From an uncultured Tenacibaculum sp. (GTDB lineage Bacteria > Bacteroidota > Bacteroidia > Flavobacteriales > Flavobacteriaceae): 64,000 bases of DNA. The DNA lies in assembly GCF_947498805.1 (NCBI RefSeq), contig NZ_CANMLT010000005.1, forward strand, positions 1-64,000. The letters run 5' to 3'. This document shows positions 52,819-61,859 of this stretch, one piece after another. Made by a program: the position numbers and the translations under genes. The notes below the pieces were generated by a model that was given only the letters and a program-made list of their open reading frames with translations, was not told the DNA's origin and ran no database searches. Each line of letters starts with the position of its first letter. Within the stretch, counting starts at the first letter, position 1.

Positions 52819-54795
52819 CTATTTTTTAGTATCAGGTTCTAATAGTAGAACAATTTTATTAAAATCGGCTGCGCTATTAATTACCTTTCTATACTTTTCA
52901 TATAAATTAACCTCAATAAGGTTTTCTCTGTAATGCTCATCAGCAGTAATCTCTAATTTATTTCCTTCTAAGTTATAAAATGACTTGAAAGAAAATAATT
53001 CCTTAGCCCCATTATTAAAAGCGTTATTAATATTTATATCTTCAAGGTTAGTTAGCTTATATCCTCTAGGAATATTTACAACAATTGTTCTGTAATAACT
53101 TCTTTGAAAGTCTTCTTCTAAAGGCAAAACTCTTTCCTTTTCTTGATACATCTGAATTTGTGGTCCAATCAACTCGCCCAATTTAAACAGATACTTGTTA
53201 CCTGCTTTTTCAACAAATGTTTCTGTTGTAAAATCAAAAGTGAATTTAAGAGGTTTTACCCCGAACATTTCAGGAGAGTCATTCTGAACCTCTCTTTTTG
53301 TAATTTCTATATTTTTACTTATACTTTTTGCTATACCATCAACTAGTTCTTTCCTTTTATCTCCTTGTATCAAATTCATAAAAGGTTGAATACTCATTGC
53401 ATAATAACCACTAAATTCTCTTTCCAACTTCACTTTACATTCAGAAATATTATCTGCATTGAAGGTAACATTGATAGACATTTTATCAACCGTATTTTCT
53501 GCACTTACGGGTTTAATATATTTTATTCTACCCACAGCAGATTTAAAATCTCCTACTATTACTTCTTTTATAAATAATCCGTAATTATCTGTACTATTAC
53601 CTGGAGGAAAGCCAAATCTAGACTCCATATTAGTTGGATCTAAATATTTTTTGTTTTTTGGAAAATAAAATAGAAAATCATTCAAAAAATTATTTGCTTC
53701 AAATTCTTTATCAAATTTAGTTTCAAGTCTATCACTCGTTATAACCAATTCATGCTTAATGCCGAGTGCTTTTATTATTGCTACATAAAATTTAATAGCA
53801 CCAATATTGTTCATCACTTTCTTTTCTAAAACAACATCTAAATCTTCTAGCTCGTTATTTGAAAAGTCTGAAATATAAAAATTAGATTTTACGAAAAGAT
53901 CTAACTTTCGTAATTGATCATCAATATTGTCATTTTCTTTAATATTTGCTTCTTTGATTACTTTATTAATTAATGAAGTAGTTTTTTTCTCATATTCTGA
54001 TGGGTAATAAAACTTATAAATATTTTGAGCCACTTTTTTATAGGATACAATATTAGATAAGTTTCTAGCCGTATTTCTATCTAATTTATACGCTACAAAA
54101 CCTCTAGATGCGTTATAAGCCGATTTATATTCTTTTTCTAGCTTCTTAATATCTTTAACTCTTAATTTCCAATGTTGTTTTTCTTTTATTAAAGTATCTT
54201 GTACAACCGACGGAATACCATTAAAGCTCTTAAATTTAAAAACTAAATTTTTAGGTGATAATAAATCAAACTCCACATTTTTCTTATCAAACGACGACTG
54301 TAAGTATAGTTTTCTTCCCTGATACGATGGAGTCTTTTTTTGAACATAGAAATATTCAATAAAACTACCCTTTTTTAATCCTTCAAAAGCAAAGTATTTA
54401 TATTTCTTTCCAGTTTCTTCATCACTTGCAGTTAAGATTTTTGATTTATCTAGCTCAATAATGTTTCCCTTCTCATCAATAACTCTGGCTTTGTTAATTA
54501 CTAATTCTGAGCTTGAAGAATGGGGTAAATAAACTTTATTGTAATCTTCAATTTTTTCATCAGAATTTAACCATAATACTTTATGTTCTAAAAAGTATTC
54601 TACCAAAGAATTATTTTCAAAATAAAACTCTGTAACAATTTTATCTTTCAGTGAAACAATATCTTCATTATTATCTACAATTTCGTATTTCGGATTGGTT
54701 TCCCAATCGTATTGCTTAAAAAAAGGATCTACTTGAGAAAGTAAAACATTACTTATAAATAATCCAATAAATAAAACGGTTAGCTTTTTTTTCAT
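52819..54795 (-). CDS. Exported DUF3857/transglutaminase-like protein lacking the catalytic Cys
   Basis: A 658-residue protein with signal peptide (1-20). It follows the DUF3857 layout: an N-terminal beta domain (LVINKARVIDEKGNIIELDK, GLKKGSFIEYFYV), then a transglutaminase-like core. Where active relatives have GDCKD, this protein has MNNIGAIKFYVAIIKALGIK, so the catalytic Cys is missing and it is probably a pseudoenzyme. It starts 1 base after the stop of its active paralog and is surely co-expressed. It may hold or present the substrate of the partner. Confidence 0.82.
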   Translation of the reverse strand: MKKKLTVLFIGLFISNVLLSQVDPFFKQYDWETNPKYEIVDNNEDIVSLKDKIVTEFYFENNSLVEYFLEHKVLWLNSDEKIEDYNKVYLPHSSSSELVINKARVIDEKGNIIELDKSKILTASDEETGKKYKYFAFEGLKKGSFIEYFYVQKKTPSYQGRKLYLQSSFDKKNVEFDLLSPKNLVFKFKSFNGIPSVVQDTLIKEKQHWKLRVKDIKKLEKEYKSAYNASRGFVAYKLDRNTARNLSNIVSYKKVAQNIYKFYYPSEYEKKTTSLINKVIKEANIKENDNIDDQLRKLDLFVKSNFYISDFSNNELEDLDVVLEKKVMNNIGAIKFYVAIIKALGIKHELVITSDRLETKFDKEFEANNFLNDFLFYFPKNKKYLDPTNMESRFGFPPGNSTDNYGLFIKEVIVGDFKSAVGRIKYIKPVSAENTVDKMSINVTFNADNISECKVKLEREFSGYYAMSIQPFMNLIQGDKRKELVDGIAKSISKNIEITKREVQNDSPEMFGVKPLKFTFDFTTETFVEKAGNKYLFKLGELIGPQIQMYQEKERVLPLEEDFQRSYYRTIVVNIPRGYKLTNLEDININNAFNNGAKELFSFKSFYNLEGNKLEITADEHYRENLIEVNLYEKYRKVINSAADFNKIVLLLEPDTKK

Positions 54796-54796
54796 A

Positions 54797-56746
54797 TTAA
54801 TTTGTTTTTTTTAGTACTATTATTTCTTTATAATTTTTTAGAATTTTTTCTATAAGTTTATTCACATAGTCTTGTTCTTGTTTATTAAGAACTAAATAGT
54901 TTAATTGTAAATCATGTTTGTAAATTATTTTATTACCATTAACTTTATAATTAATTGATACTTTTAATAATTCATCGTTTATCATAATATTTTCGGGAAT
55001 ATAATCAACTTCATAATTCTCAGGAATGGTTAAAACAGTAACATATTCAAACGAACTTTTATAATTATATTCAATATCAAACTCCCTTTCTTTTTCAATT
55101 TTAAATTTTTGTATTTCTTTATTGAGATTTAAGTTTACATAAATTTCATTCCCTATTTCCTTTATATAATTATCAATAACAAAGTCATATTTGATTTTAA
55201 AATCTTTATCATAGTTGTACTTATTATTTTCAACAATATTCTTTATTAAAAACTTATTGTGCCCTTTTCTAAATCTGATATTATAATATTCTTTTAATTT
55301 CGCTTCTGAACTCTTACTTTCCAGATGCGAAAAAAAATCTGTTTTTGGATATCCAGAAATTATCGATTCAGTTTTCCCCAGTAAACTATTTTTAGAAATA
55401 CGTATGATTGTTGAATCTTTAATCTTATTCTTTTCAGCCTTAATAATAGGAACTTTCTTGACTTTAAAGTTACTCCCATCTGCAATAAGAGCCTCTTTTC
55501 CTTGAATAAAAGATGTTGGCATTCCTAATTCTATATATCTCCCTGTTGCATCTAAGTAATAAGTCTTACCATCGAAATCGTAAGACAAAATCATATGGTT
55601 ATCAACGGCTGGTGTTGGTACCTCATTATAAGAATATGGAATACTTCTTGTCCCAATCCAAGTTAAATTACCTTTCAAATCAGCAATTTCTAACATTTTA
55701 AAAAGTATACTCGAGTTATCTTTACAATCTCCATATTTTTTATGGAAAACATCATTAGATTCTCTTGGGATAAATCCACCTAGTTCATATTCAAAAGCAA
55801 TATATTTTATGTTTTTTTGAACCCAATAAAAAATAGCTCTTACTTTTTCTAGATCATTTTTTTTATTATCTGTTAGTTTTTTTACCAACTGAACTAATTC
55901 GGGATTTGTTTTTTCTTTGTTTACATCTTTAACTAGCGAATAATACCAATCATATAGATCTCTTACACTACCCAAAACTTTCTTCGTTTTCCCTTTAACT
56001 TTATAAGTAGTAATGTAAGGAATTATATGCGGTAAAACGTTTTTGTAGTTAGGTGAATCATCTTCAAATTTAAAAGCAATAGCGTTATCTACTACCCAAG
56101 AATAAATAACTTTTCTTCCTTTGTTTCTTTTTGAATACTTTAAATTTATTTTGTTTAGATTAAATTTTTTAAAATTAAGTTCAATTCCTTTATCAACTAT
56201 TAAAGTTATTTTGTTTTTGATTATTGGGAAATAATCAGCAAAGTAAAAGTGTCCTAAAAATCTAGGATTTTTTATTTTTTCTTTATAATAAAGTTTGGTT
56301 TTAGATCCTTTTCTTAAATTAGGATAAATAAAACTTAATTCTTTCACATCATCATAAAATACATCGTTCAAATTATCTTTCTCTGTAAATTTTTCTACTT
56401 CATATTCGACATATTTTCCTTTTTCAAAAGAAAAAGAAGAAGCTTCTATTTCTTCTAACTCAAAAAAAGAAGAATACTTTACACTGCTTTTAGAAGCATA
56501 ATTCGCTGAAGAATTTAAATATAGATCCTCTTCCAAGAATTCTTGATTTATTTCTAATTTTCCTTTATTTAGAGTAATTGAAACAGAGATTTCCTGATTC
56601 AACCTTACTTTAAGAGCTTCAGGATATTTTCTTTTATAAAAATCTTGTTCTTTATTTTCTTGAGAAAAAATAAGAAGAGGTGATAATAAGATTATAGTTA
56701 ATTGGAAGAAAAATCTAAAAGACTTCTTCTGACCATATTTTATCAT
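54797..56746 (-). CDS. Exported DUF3857/transglutaminase-like protein with intact Cys-His-Asp
   Basis: A 649-residue protein with signal peptide (about 1-28, LLIFSQ). After the DUF3857 domain comes a transglutaminase-like core with a full triad: Cys in HKKYGDCKDNSSILFKML, His in AVDNHMILSYD, Asp in YYLDATGRY. Such bacterial enzymes may be amidases, peptidases or cross-linkers; the reaction here is unknown. I start at 56746, which overlaps the end of the MORN gene by 32 bases and implies translational coupling; the longer frame to 56806 lacks a signal peptide start. Confidence 0.83.
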   Translation of the reverse strand: MIKYGQKKSFRFFFQLTIILLSPLLIFSQENKEQDFYKRKYPEALKVRLNQEISVSITLNKGKLEINQEFLEEDLYLNSSANYASKSSVKYSSFFELEEIEASSFSFEKGKYVEYEVEKFTEKDNLNDVFYDDVKELSFIYPNLRKGSKTKLYYKEKIKNPRFLGHFYFADYFPIIKNKITLIVDKGIELNFKKFNLNKINLKYSKRNKGRKVIYSWVVDNAIAFKFEDDSPNYKNVLPHIIPYITTYKVKGKTKKVLGSVRDLYDWYYSLVKDVNKEKTNPELVQLVKKLTDNKKNDLEKVRAIFYWVQKNIKYIAFEYELGGFIPRESNDVFHKKYGDCKDNSSILFKMLEIADLKGNLTWIGTRSIPYSYNEVPTPAVDNHMILSYDFDGKTYYLDATGRYIELGMPTSFIQGKEALIADGSNFKVKKVPIIKAEKNKIKDSTIIRISKNSLLGKTESIISGYPKTDFFSHLESKSSEAKLKEYYNIRFRKGHNKFLIKNIVENNKYNYDKDFKIKYDFVIDNYIKEIGNEIYVNLNLNKEIQKFKIEKEREFDIEYNYKSSFEYVTVLTIPENYEVDYIPENIMINDELLKVSINYKVNGNKIIYKHDLQLNYLVLNKQEQDYVNKLIEKILKNYKEIIVLKKTN

Positions 56747-59700
56747 TGCAATAGTTTTTCTTTTTTTTAAGTTTTCCTTTTTCGTTGTAGTACAAACAAA
56801 TACCATTTAACTGACCATTTATATATGATTCCTCGCTTTTTATAATACCGTTTTCAAAATACTCTTTTTTCTTTCCATGAAGAACACCATAAGAATATTC
56901 AGATTCTTCCATCAATTTACCATTTTCAAAAAACTCTTTTTTCACACCTTCATATTCTCCATCGACAAAATGAATTTCATCTTCTTGATTACCATTATAG
57001 AAATACGACTTATATATATTAATTAGATCACCATTCTTATACTCTAACTCCTTAGCTATTTTTCCATTATTATAATAAGAGATTATCTTTCCTGTTTCAT
57101 TTTTCAAAGGAATCATAGGTAATTCATCTCCATTTTTATCTTCATAACTATATCCAATTAATCTTCCATATTCATAAAATCTAACTAATTGTAATTTACC
57201 TGTTGGATCAAAAAACTTTTTTCTGCCATGTAATTTCCCTTGATAGTAATTAGTTGAAATTTTCTCCTTTCCATTTTTAAAGTAGTCAATACTTTTTCCT
57301 ACTTCTAATCCGAAATCATATAATGTTTTTGACTTTATTCTTTTATTTTGATAATAAGTAATGTAATCACCATCAATCTCACCATTTAAATAATTTATTG
57401 TCGCATTGATCTTTCCATTATCATACCAGGTCCAAAGACCATTCATTTTATCATTTAAATAATTTCCATCTATGATTAAATTTCCATTAAAATCATACTT
57501 TTTATATTCACCATGCCTTACTCCATTAACAAAGGTTATACTTTCTTGTATTTCATTATTTATGTGTTTTCGTGTAATAACATTCTCACCTTTTTTAATA
57601 GTATAATCTATTGTTTGAAAAACATTACTATTATTATCATAAATAACTTCTTTAATTAACTCACCATATTTATACTTTTCTTCAGAAAAAACTTTTCCAT
57701 TTACTCCATAATATATTTGATTACCGTGCAATTTACTTTTATGAAAAAAGTTAATAGCCTGTTTCGTACCATCTAAATAATAATACTTCCAAACGCCATG
57801 TTGTTCTCCTTTTTTATACCATCCTTGAACTTTAAGATTTCCATTTAAATGATAAGCAGTATAATATCCTTCAATAATATCATTTTTGTAAGGTGTTATA
57901 CTTTTTTTAACACCATTCTTATAAAATTCAATATGATTTCCTTCAGCTTTATTATCAACATACTCCCCCTCATTGTATTGTATTCCATTATTTGTGAAAT
58001 ATTTCCATTTTCCTTTTTTTCCTCCAGAAACATCATACAAACCTTCGGTAATTTTTACTCCTAATGGAGACATTCCTTCGTATAAAAATTCACCCCCTTT
58101 TTTTTCCCCTTCCTTAATAACTTTACCTTGTTTATCATAATAACGGTATGAAATTATATTTCCTTTTCGATAATTAAATTCGTAATATAATTTACCATCC
58201 GTATCATAATTTTTAGATACCCCTGTTAATTTATCATTTTTATAACTAAACTCACTTTGCAAAATACCATTAGGATAATATTGCTTCCAACTTCCATCAT
58301 ATGCACCCTCTTTACATTGCCCAAGTTGACTCACTTCACCATTTTTATGGTACGTTTTATAACTACCTTCATATACGCCATTGTTATAGTTTATCTCAGA
58401 AGAAATACCACCATCTATATAATATTGGGTTTGCACTCCAGTTATCTTTCCACCAGAATAATTTGTTTTCGAATAAATTTGACCATTCGAATAATATTCA
58501 GTGGCCTCACCATATATTAATCCATTTTTGTAAGGAATATTAAATTCTAAAATTTCTTCCCCGACTTTAAAATATGACTTGTAGATTCCATCTAATGTAT
58601 CACCTTTAAAATATTTATGTTGAATTAAAGCTCCGTTAGAATTGTAATATTTATACTCATCTTCTAACTTTCCTTCTTTATAGTTTGCACTAACATAGGT
58701 ATTCCCATTTTTATGGAGCATTAAGTTTTTACCATTTAATTTCCCATCTACATAAAATGCAGTTTCTTTTACTTCATTTAAACCTGTATACCATGTCCAT
58801 TTTCCAATTCTCTTTCCTAATTTATCAAAATCTCCCTTGGCTATTAACATTCCATCTTCATCATAATATTCCCAATAACCAATCTGAATATTATTTTCCA
58901 TTCTACCAACGGCATTTGTATAATTCTTATCATAATCAAATGTGACTTCTTGTTTTTCTCCATTAAAAAGGATCTTGTTTTTTGAGGTTAATGAAGCCCA
59001 TTTTGTTTTAAACTTACCTAAGAATGTAATAACTCTTTTCTTGTTTTTCTGTATTACTTTTTTAAAATTTTCATTCTCGATAGAATATGATAAAGTGTAC
59101 GTGAAATCATCAAAATAATTGTTTTCAGCAATCCATTTGTACAACAGTAAATATTTCTCACTCCAAAATCCATCATTCCCTTCAAAATCTCTTAATTGGG
59201 TAATTAATGCGTGGTTTTGTCTAGTCAGAGCCACATTTATTTCATTATCTAGCTTGTAACTTTTATTTAAAGTCATTTTACTATCTAATATTAAATCAAT
59301 CTCTTCATAAGAATCATCTGCTTCTAATAGTTCAATATTAAGATCTCTTTTATTTAAGTTATTTGCCTTAACTACATTGTTAAGAGATTTTAATACATCA
59401 AATGCGTTATTAGCATCTGGTTCTAGCAATAAATAAACGTTAAAACACATTAAAGCCTGAGTTAGGCGCTCTTGTTTATAAAATATATTTCCAAGCTGGA
59501 AATGAGGATTTCTATAGAATGGATTTAGTATTATAGATTTCTTATAAAAAGAAATTGCATCATTTAAATTACCCATTGATGTTGCAACGATTCCTTTGTT
59601 ATACCATATTAAATAACTTTTAGGATAGATTTTTAAAGCCTCATCATAGGTATCCATTGCCTCACTATATCTTTTTAAATTAGTTAAAGCAACTCCCTTA

Positions 59701-60002
59701 TTAACATAATAAGCATCTTTTGAATGATTGTGATGATTTTTTATTCCTTCGTTTGCGATTTTGATTACTTCCTCATATTTTTTCAGTTGTAGTAAATAAT
59801 ATGATTTACTTTTCATTGCAGAATAATAAGTTGAATCATTTTTGGGTATTCTACTCAGTAATTCAACTGTTTTTTCAAAATCACCTGCATTTATACTTTC
59901 TTGTGCTAGTGAGCTTATTTCTGAATAATCAATAAAAGGAATTTTCTCTTGAGAAAAGCCTATTTTCCCAAAGAAGAGTATAGCAATTAATATTTTTTTC
60001 AT
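56715..60002 (-). CDS. Secreted TPR and MORN-repeat protein
   Basis: A 1095-residue exported protein (signal peptide 1-17). Residues 25-210 form tetratricopeptide repeats (KKYEEVIKIANEGIKNHHNH, SYLIWYNKGIVATSMGNLND). From about 340 to the end run roughly 30 MORN-variant repeats of about 23 residues, each like G-x-W-x-x-Tyr-x-x-x-G with an N-G turn (YHKNGEVSQLGQCKEGAYDG). Repeats of this type are also found in YwqK-type proteins of toxin clusters. It leads the operon and overlaps the next gene. A surface or periplasmic scaffold is likely. Confidence 0.85.
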   Translation of the reverse strand: MKKILIAILFFGKIGFSQEKIPFIDYSEISSLAQESINAGDFEKTVELLSRIPKNDSTYYSAMKSKSYYLLQLKKYEEVIKIANEGIKNHHNHSKDAYYVNKGVALTNLKRYSEAMDTYDEALKIYPKSYLIWYNKGIVATSMGNLNDAISFYKKSIILNPFYRNPHFQLGNIFYKQERLTQALMCFNVYLLLEPDANNAFDVLKSLNNVVKANNLNKRDLNIELLEADDSYEEIDLILDSKMTLNKSYKLDNEINVALTRQNHALITQLRDFEGNDGFWSEKYLLLYKWIAENNYFDDFTYTLSYSIENENFKKVIQKNKKRVITFLGKFKTKWASLTSKNKILFNGEKQEVTFDYDKNYTNAVGRMENNIQIGYWEYYDEDGMLIAKGDFDKLGKRIGKWTWYTGLNEVKETAFYVDGKLNGKNLMLHKNGNTYVSANYKEGKLEDEYKYYNSNGALIQHKYFKGDTLDGIYKSYFKVGEEILEFNIPYKNGLIYGEATEYYSNGQIYSKTNYSGGKITGVQTQYYIDGGISSEINYNNGVYEGSYKTYHKNGEVSQLGQCKEGAYDGSWKQYYPNGILQSEFSYKNDKLTGVSKNYDTDGKLYYEFNYRKGNIISYRYYDKQGKVIKEGEKKGGEFLYEGMSPLGVKITEGLYDVSGGKKGKWKYFTNNGIQYNEGEYVDNKAEGNHIEFYKNGVKKSITPYKNDIIEGYYTAYHLNGNLKVQGWYKKGEQHGVWKYYYLDGTKQAINFFHKSKLHGNQIYYGVNGKVFSEEKYKYGELIKEVIYDNNSNVFQTIDYTIKKGENVITRKHINNEIQESITFVNGVRHGEYKKYDFNGNLIIDGNYLNDKMNGLWTWYDNGKINATINYLNGEIDGDYITYYQNKRIKSKTLYDFGLEVGKSIDYFKNGKEKISTNYYQGKLHGRKKFFDPTGKLQLVRFYEYGRLIGYSYEDKNGDELPMIPLKNETGKIISYYNNGKIAKELEYKNGDLINIYKSYFYNGNQEDEIHFVDGEYEGVKKEFFENGKLMEESEYSYGVLHGKKKEYFENGIIKSEESYINGQLNGICLYYNEKGKLKKKKNYCNDKIWSEEVF

Positions 60003-60074
60003 TCAGTAAAAGTACTGTTTTTAACAAAATAGAACAAGAGCTTTAATTTAGTTTGTAGACAAGGTTATAATTTA

Positions 60075-60165
60075 GAAAATGATCTTCGTAGTTAATCTAA
60101 TTCGAAACTCTCAAATACCACTTTACACCGAAAACAAAAAGACATACCTAAGTCTGTCTTTTATT
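60075..60165 (-). repeat. Vestigial spacer upstream of the MORN operon
   Basis: 60099-60142 matches spacer S1 (51286-51329) at about 38 of 44 bases, and the hairpin AAAAGACA/TGTCTTTT (60137-60162) takes the place of the spacer terminator. No minus-strand gene precedes it, so the terminator is an orphan. The core near 60080-60092 is decayed. The rest of 60003-60262 shows no gene. Confidence 0.7.
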
Positions 60166-60229
60166 TGTTTTAAGTCTAACCCTTCAAAAGGAAGTATTCT
60201 TTAACCAATAATCTTTAGTTTTAAAAATG

Positions 60230-60237
60230 TACTTTTG
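60230..60237 (+). promoter_or_regulatory. -7 box of the LRR-like lipoprotein gene
   Basis: TACTTTTG fits TANNTTTG, 25 bases before the start; no -33 match is seen. Confidence 0.4.
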
Positions 60238-60262
60238 TCCACCAAAAATTAAAACATTTTTT

Positions 60263-61417
60263 ATGAAAAAGATAGTATTGCTGATTGCGGTTCTCGCATT
60301 CGGAATTTCTTGTAATGATGACAAAACAGAAGTTATAGAACAACCTCCTAAGGTATATGAAGGAAATGTAGTGTTAAAAAACATAGATGAGTATAATTCC
60401 TTTATAGCTAGTGAATATGAGGCAATTACAGGCGACTTAAGCATATCTCATGTCTATACTCAAAACTTTAATGGATTAAAAACTTTAAAAACCATTGGAG
60501 GAAATTTATCCTTTTACTACAATCATGACCTTATCAATCTCGATGGATTAGAGAACTTAAAGTCCATTGGTGGTAGTGTAATTATTAGCAACAATTCAAA
60601 ACTTGAAAACATTCAAGGTTTAAGGCAAATTAAAAAATTAGATCGATTAACTATTCAGTTTAACCCTAAGCTTAAAAACTTACAAGGTTTAGAACAGTTA
60701 ACAGGTACCATATTAGATATTCGTATCGATAATAACAATGAATTGAATAGCTTAACTACCTTTAACAAATATCTTTTTATAACTACATTAGACATTGATC
60801 ATAATCCTTCTTTAACGAATTTAAACGGATTAGAAGGTATAGCTATTAACAACTTGTACCTAAGAGATAATAAAACTTTAGTTCATATAGATGCACTTTC
60901 TAAGTTACAAATATTAGAAAATATAAATATTGATAACAATGATGCCCTAATTAACTTAAAAGGTTTAGAAAACGTATATACAATTAACGGCGCTTATATA
61001 GGCTACAACAAATCTCTTGTTTCATTAGACTTGAAAGAGTTAGATTATGTTAAGACCGGCATTTCCATTATAAATAACCCTCAACTAAATAGTGTAGTTA
61101 GTTTGAAGTCTTTAGTAACTGTAGAAAAGAATCTCATCATATCCTCTACCCCAAAGTTAACAAGCTTAGAAGGGTTAAATAACCTTCATAAAGTAGGTGG
61201 CAATTTAGAAATCAATTTTAATCCTTTGTTAAAGGATATTACGCAACTGAGTAAACTAACTGTTGTGGTTGGTAATTTAGAATTAAGGGATAATGCTATT
61301 CTTAAAGACTTTTGTGTACTTACCGATATTCTTAAAAACGGAAATGTGTTAGGTTTAACTAGACTTTCTGGTATTTTTAAGGAACAAATAATTACAGGGA
61401 ATTGTATTGCTCTGTAA
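60263..61417 (+). CDS. Leucine-rich, receptor-L-like lipoprotein
   Basis: A 384-residue lipoprotein (I start at 60263; Cys17 in GISCND). Following a short linker, repeats of about 22-25 residues with leucines at fixed points (LTSLEGLNNLHKVGGNLEI, LQGLEQLTGT) build a solenoid like the receptor L-domain or LRR family of Bacteroidota surface proteins. The C-terminal Cys pair (DFCVL, TGNC) closes the solenoid. It is likely a surface binding protein. It has its own promoter, and it is the first plus-strand gene after the island. Confidence 0.8.
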   Translation: MKKIVLLIAVLAFGISCNDDKTEVIEQPPKVYEGNVVLKNIDEYNSFIASEYEAITGDLSISHVYTQNFNGLKTLKTIGGNLSFYYNHDLINLDGLENLKSIGGSVIISNNSKLENIQGLRQIKKLDRLTIQFNPKLKNLQGLEQLTGTILDIRIDNNNELNSLTTFNKYLFITTLDIDHNPSLTNLNGLEGIAINNLYLRDNKTLVHIDALSKLQILENINIDNNDALINLKGLENVYTINGAYIGYNKSLVSLDLKELDYVKTGISIINNPQLNSVVSLKSLVTVEKNLIISSTPKLTSLEGLNNLHKVGGNLEINFNPLLKDITQLSKLTVVVGNLELRDNAILKDFCVLTDILKNGNVLGLTRLSGIFKEQIITGNCIAL

Positions 61418-61454
61418 CAAATTTATCCTCAAAAAACATTACTCATTAATTAAT

Positions 61455-61489
61455 AAAAAAACCGAAACGATGATCGTTTCGGTTTTTTT
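61455..61489 (+). terminator. Bidirectional terminator
   Basis: A perfect hairpin (arms CCGAAACGA and TCGTTTCGG) flanked by an A run and a T run, between convergent genes. Confidence 0.9.
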
Positions 61490-61493
61490 ATGC

Positions 61494-61802
61494 TTAAGCT
61501 TCTCCTGTGGTTCCACCAAAATTCATTGGTATAGGAGGTTGCTCGTAATCTTTTATTTCACCATGTGCCTGTTCAAATTTACGCACATTTTCAGCTAACG
61601 CTTTTGATAAACGCTTCGCGTGTTGTGGAGTTAAGATAATTCTCGATTTTACTTTTGCCTTAGGTACTCCTGGCATAATATTAATAAAATCTACAATAAA
61701 CTCCGATACTGAGTGATTGATAATTGCTAAGTTACTATACGTTCCTTCAGCAATTTCTTGATCTAACTCTATATTTAATTGTGGTTCTTTTTTTTCTTCC
61801 AT
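61494..61802 (-). CDS. DUF3467 protein
   Basis: A 102-residue DUF3467 protein: QEIAEGTYSNLAIINHSVSE, FIVDFINIMPGVPKAKVKSR and ILTPQHAKRLSKALAENVRK are its characteristic blocks. Function unknown; the gene is conserved downstream of rpoC in many Bacteroidota, as here. It starts 20 bases after a hairpin that follows rpoC, so read-through or a weak promoter would be needed for expression. Confidence 0.88.
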   Translation of the reverse strand: MEEKKEPQLNIELDQEIAEGTYSNLAIINHSVSEFIVDFINIMPGVPKAKVKSRIILTPQHAKRLSKALAENVRKFEQAHGEIKDYEQPPIPMNFGGTTGEA

Positions 61803-61821
61803 GTAAATAGTTTTAAAAAAG

Positions 61822-61849
61822 AAAGACCTCTAAAATTTAGAGGTCTTTT
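61822..61849 (-). terminator. Terminator between rpoC and the DUF3467 gene
   Basis: Hairpin arms AAAGACCTCTAAA and TTTAGAGGTCTTT, nearly loopless, followed on the minus strand by CTTTTTT. It may be partial, allowing DUF3467 expression. Confidence 0.8.
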
Positions 61850-61859
61850 CTATTTGAAA

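Noticed and set aside
52819..54795. Calling the second DUF3857 protein an active transglutaminase
   Set aside because: The GDC motif is replaced (MNNIGAIKF), so the catalytic cysteine is absent.
56715..58990. Short repeated DNA that could suggest a CRISPR or tandem array
   Set aside because: The repetition is the coding of MORN repeats of about 23 residues; units vary in sequence and there are no constant repeats with unique spacers.
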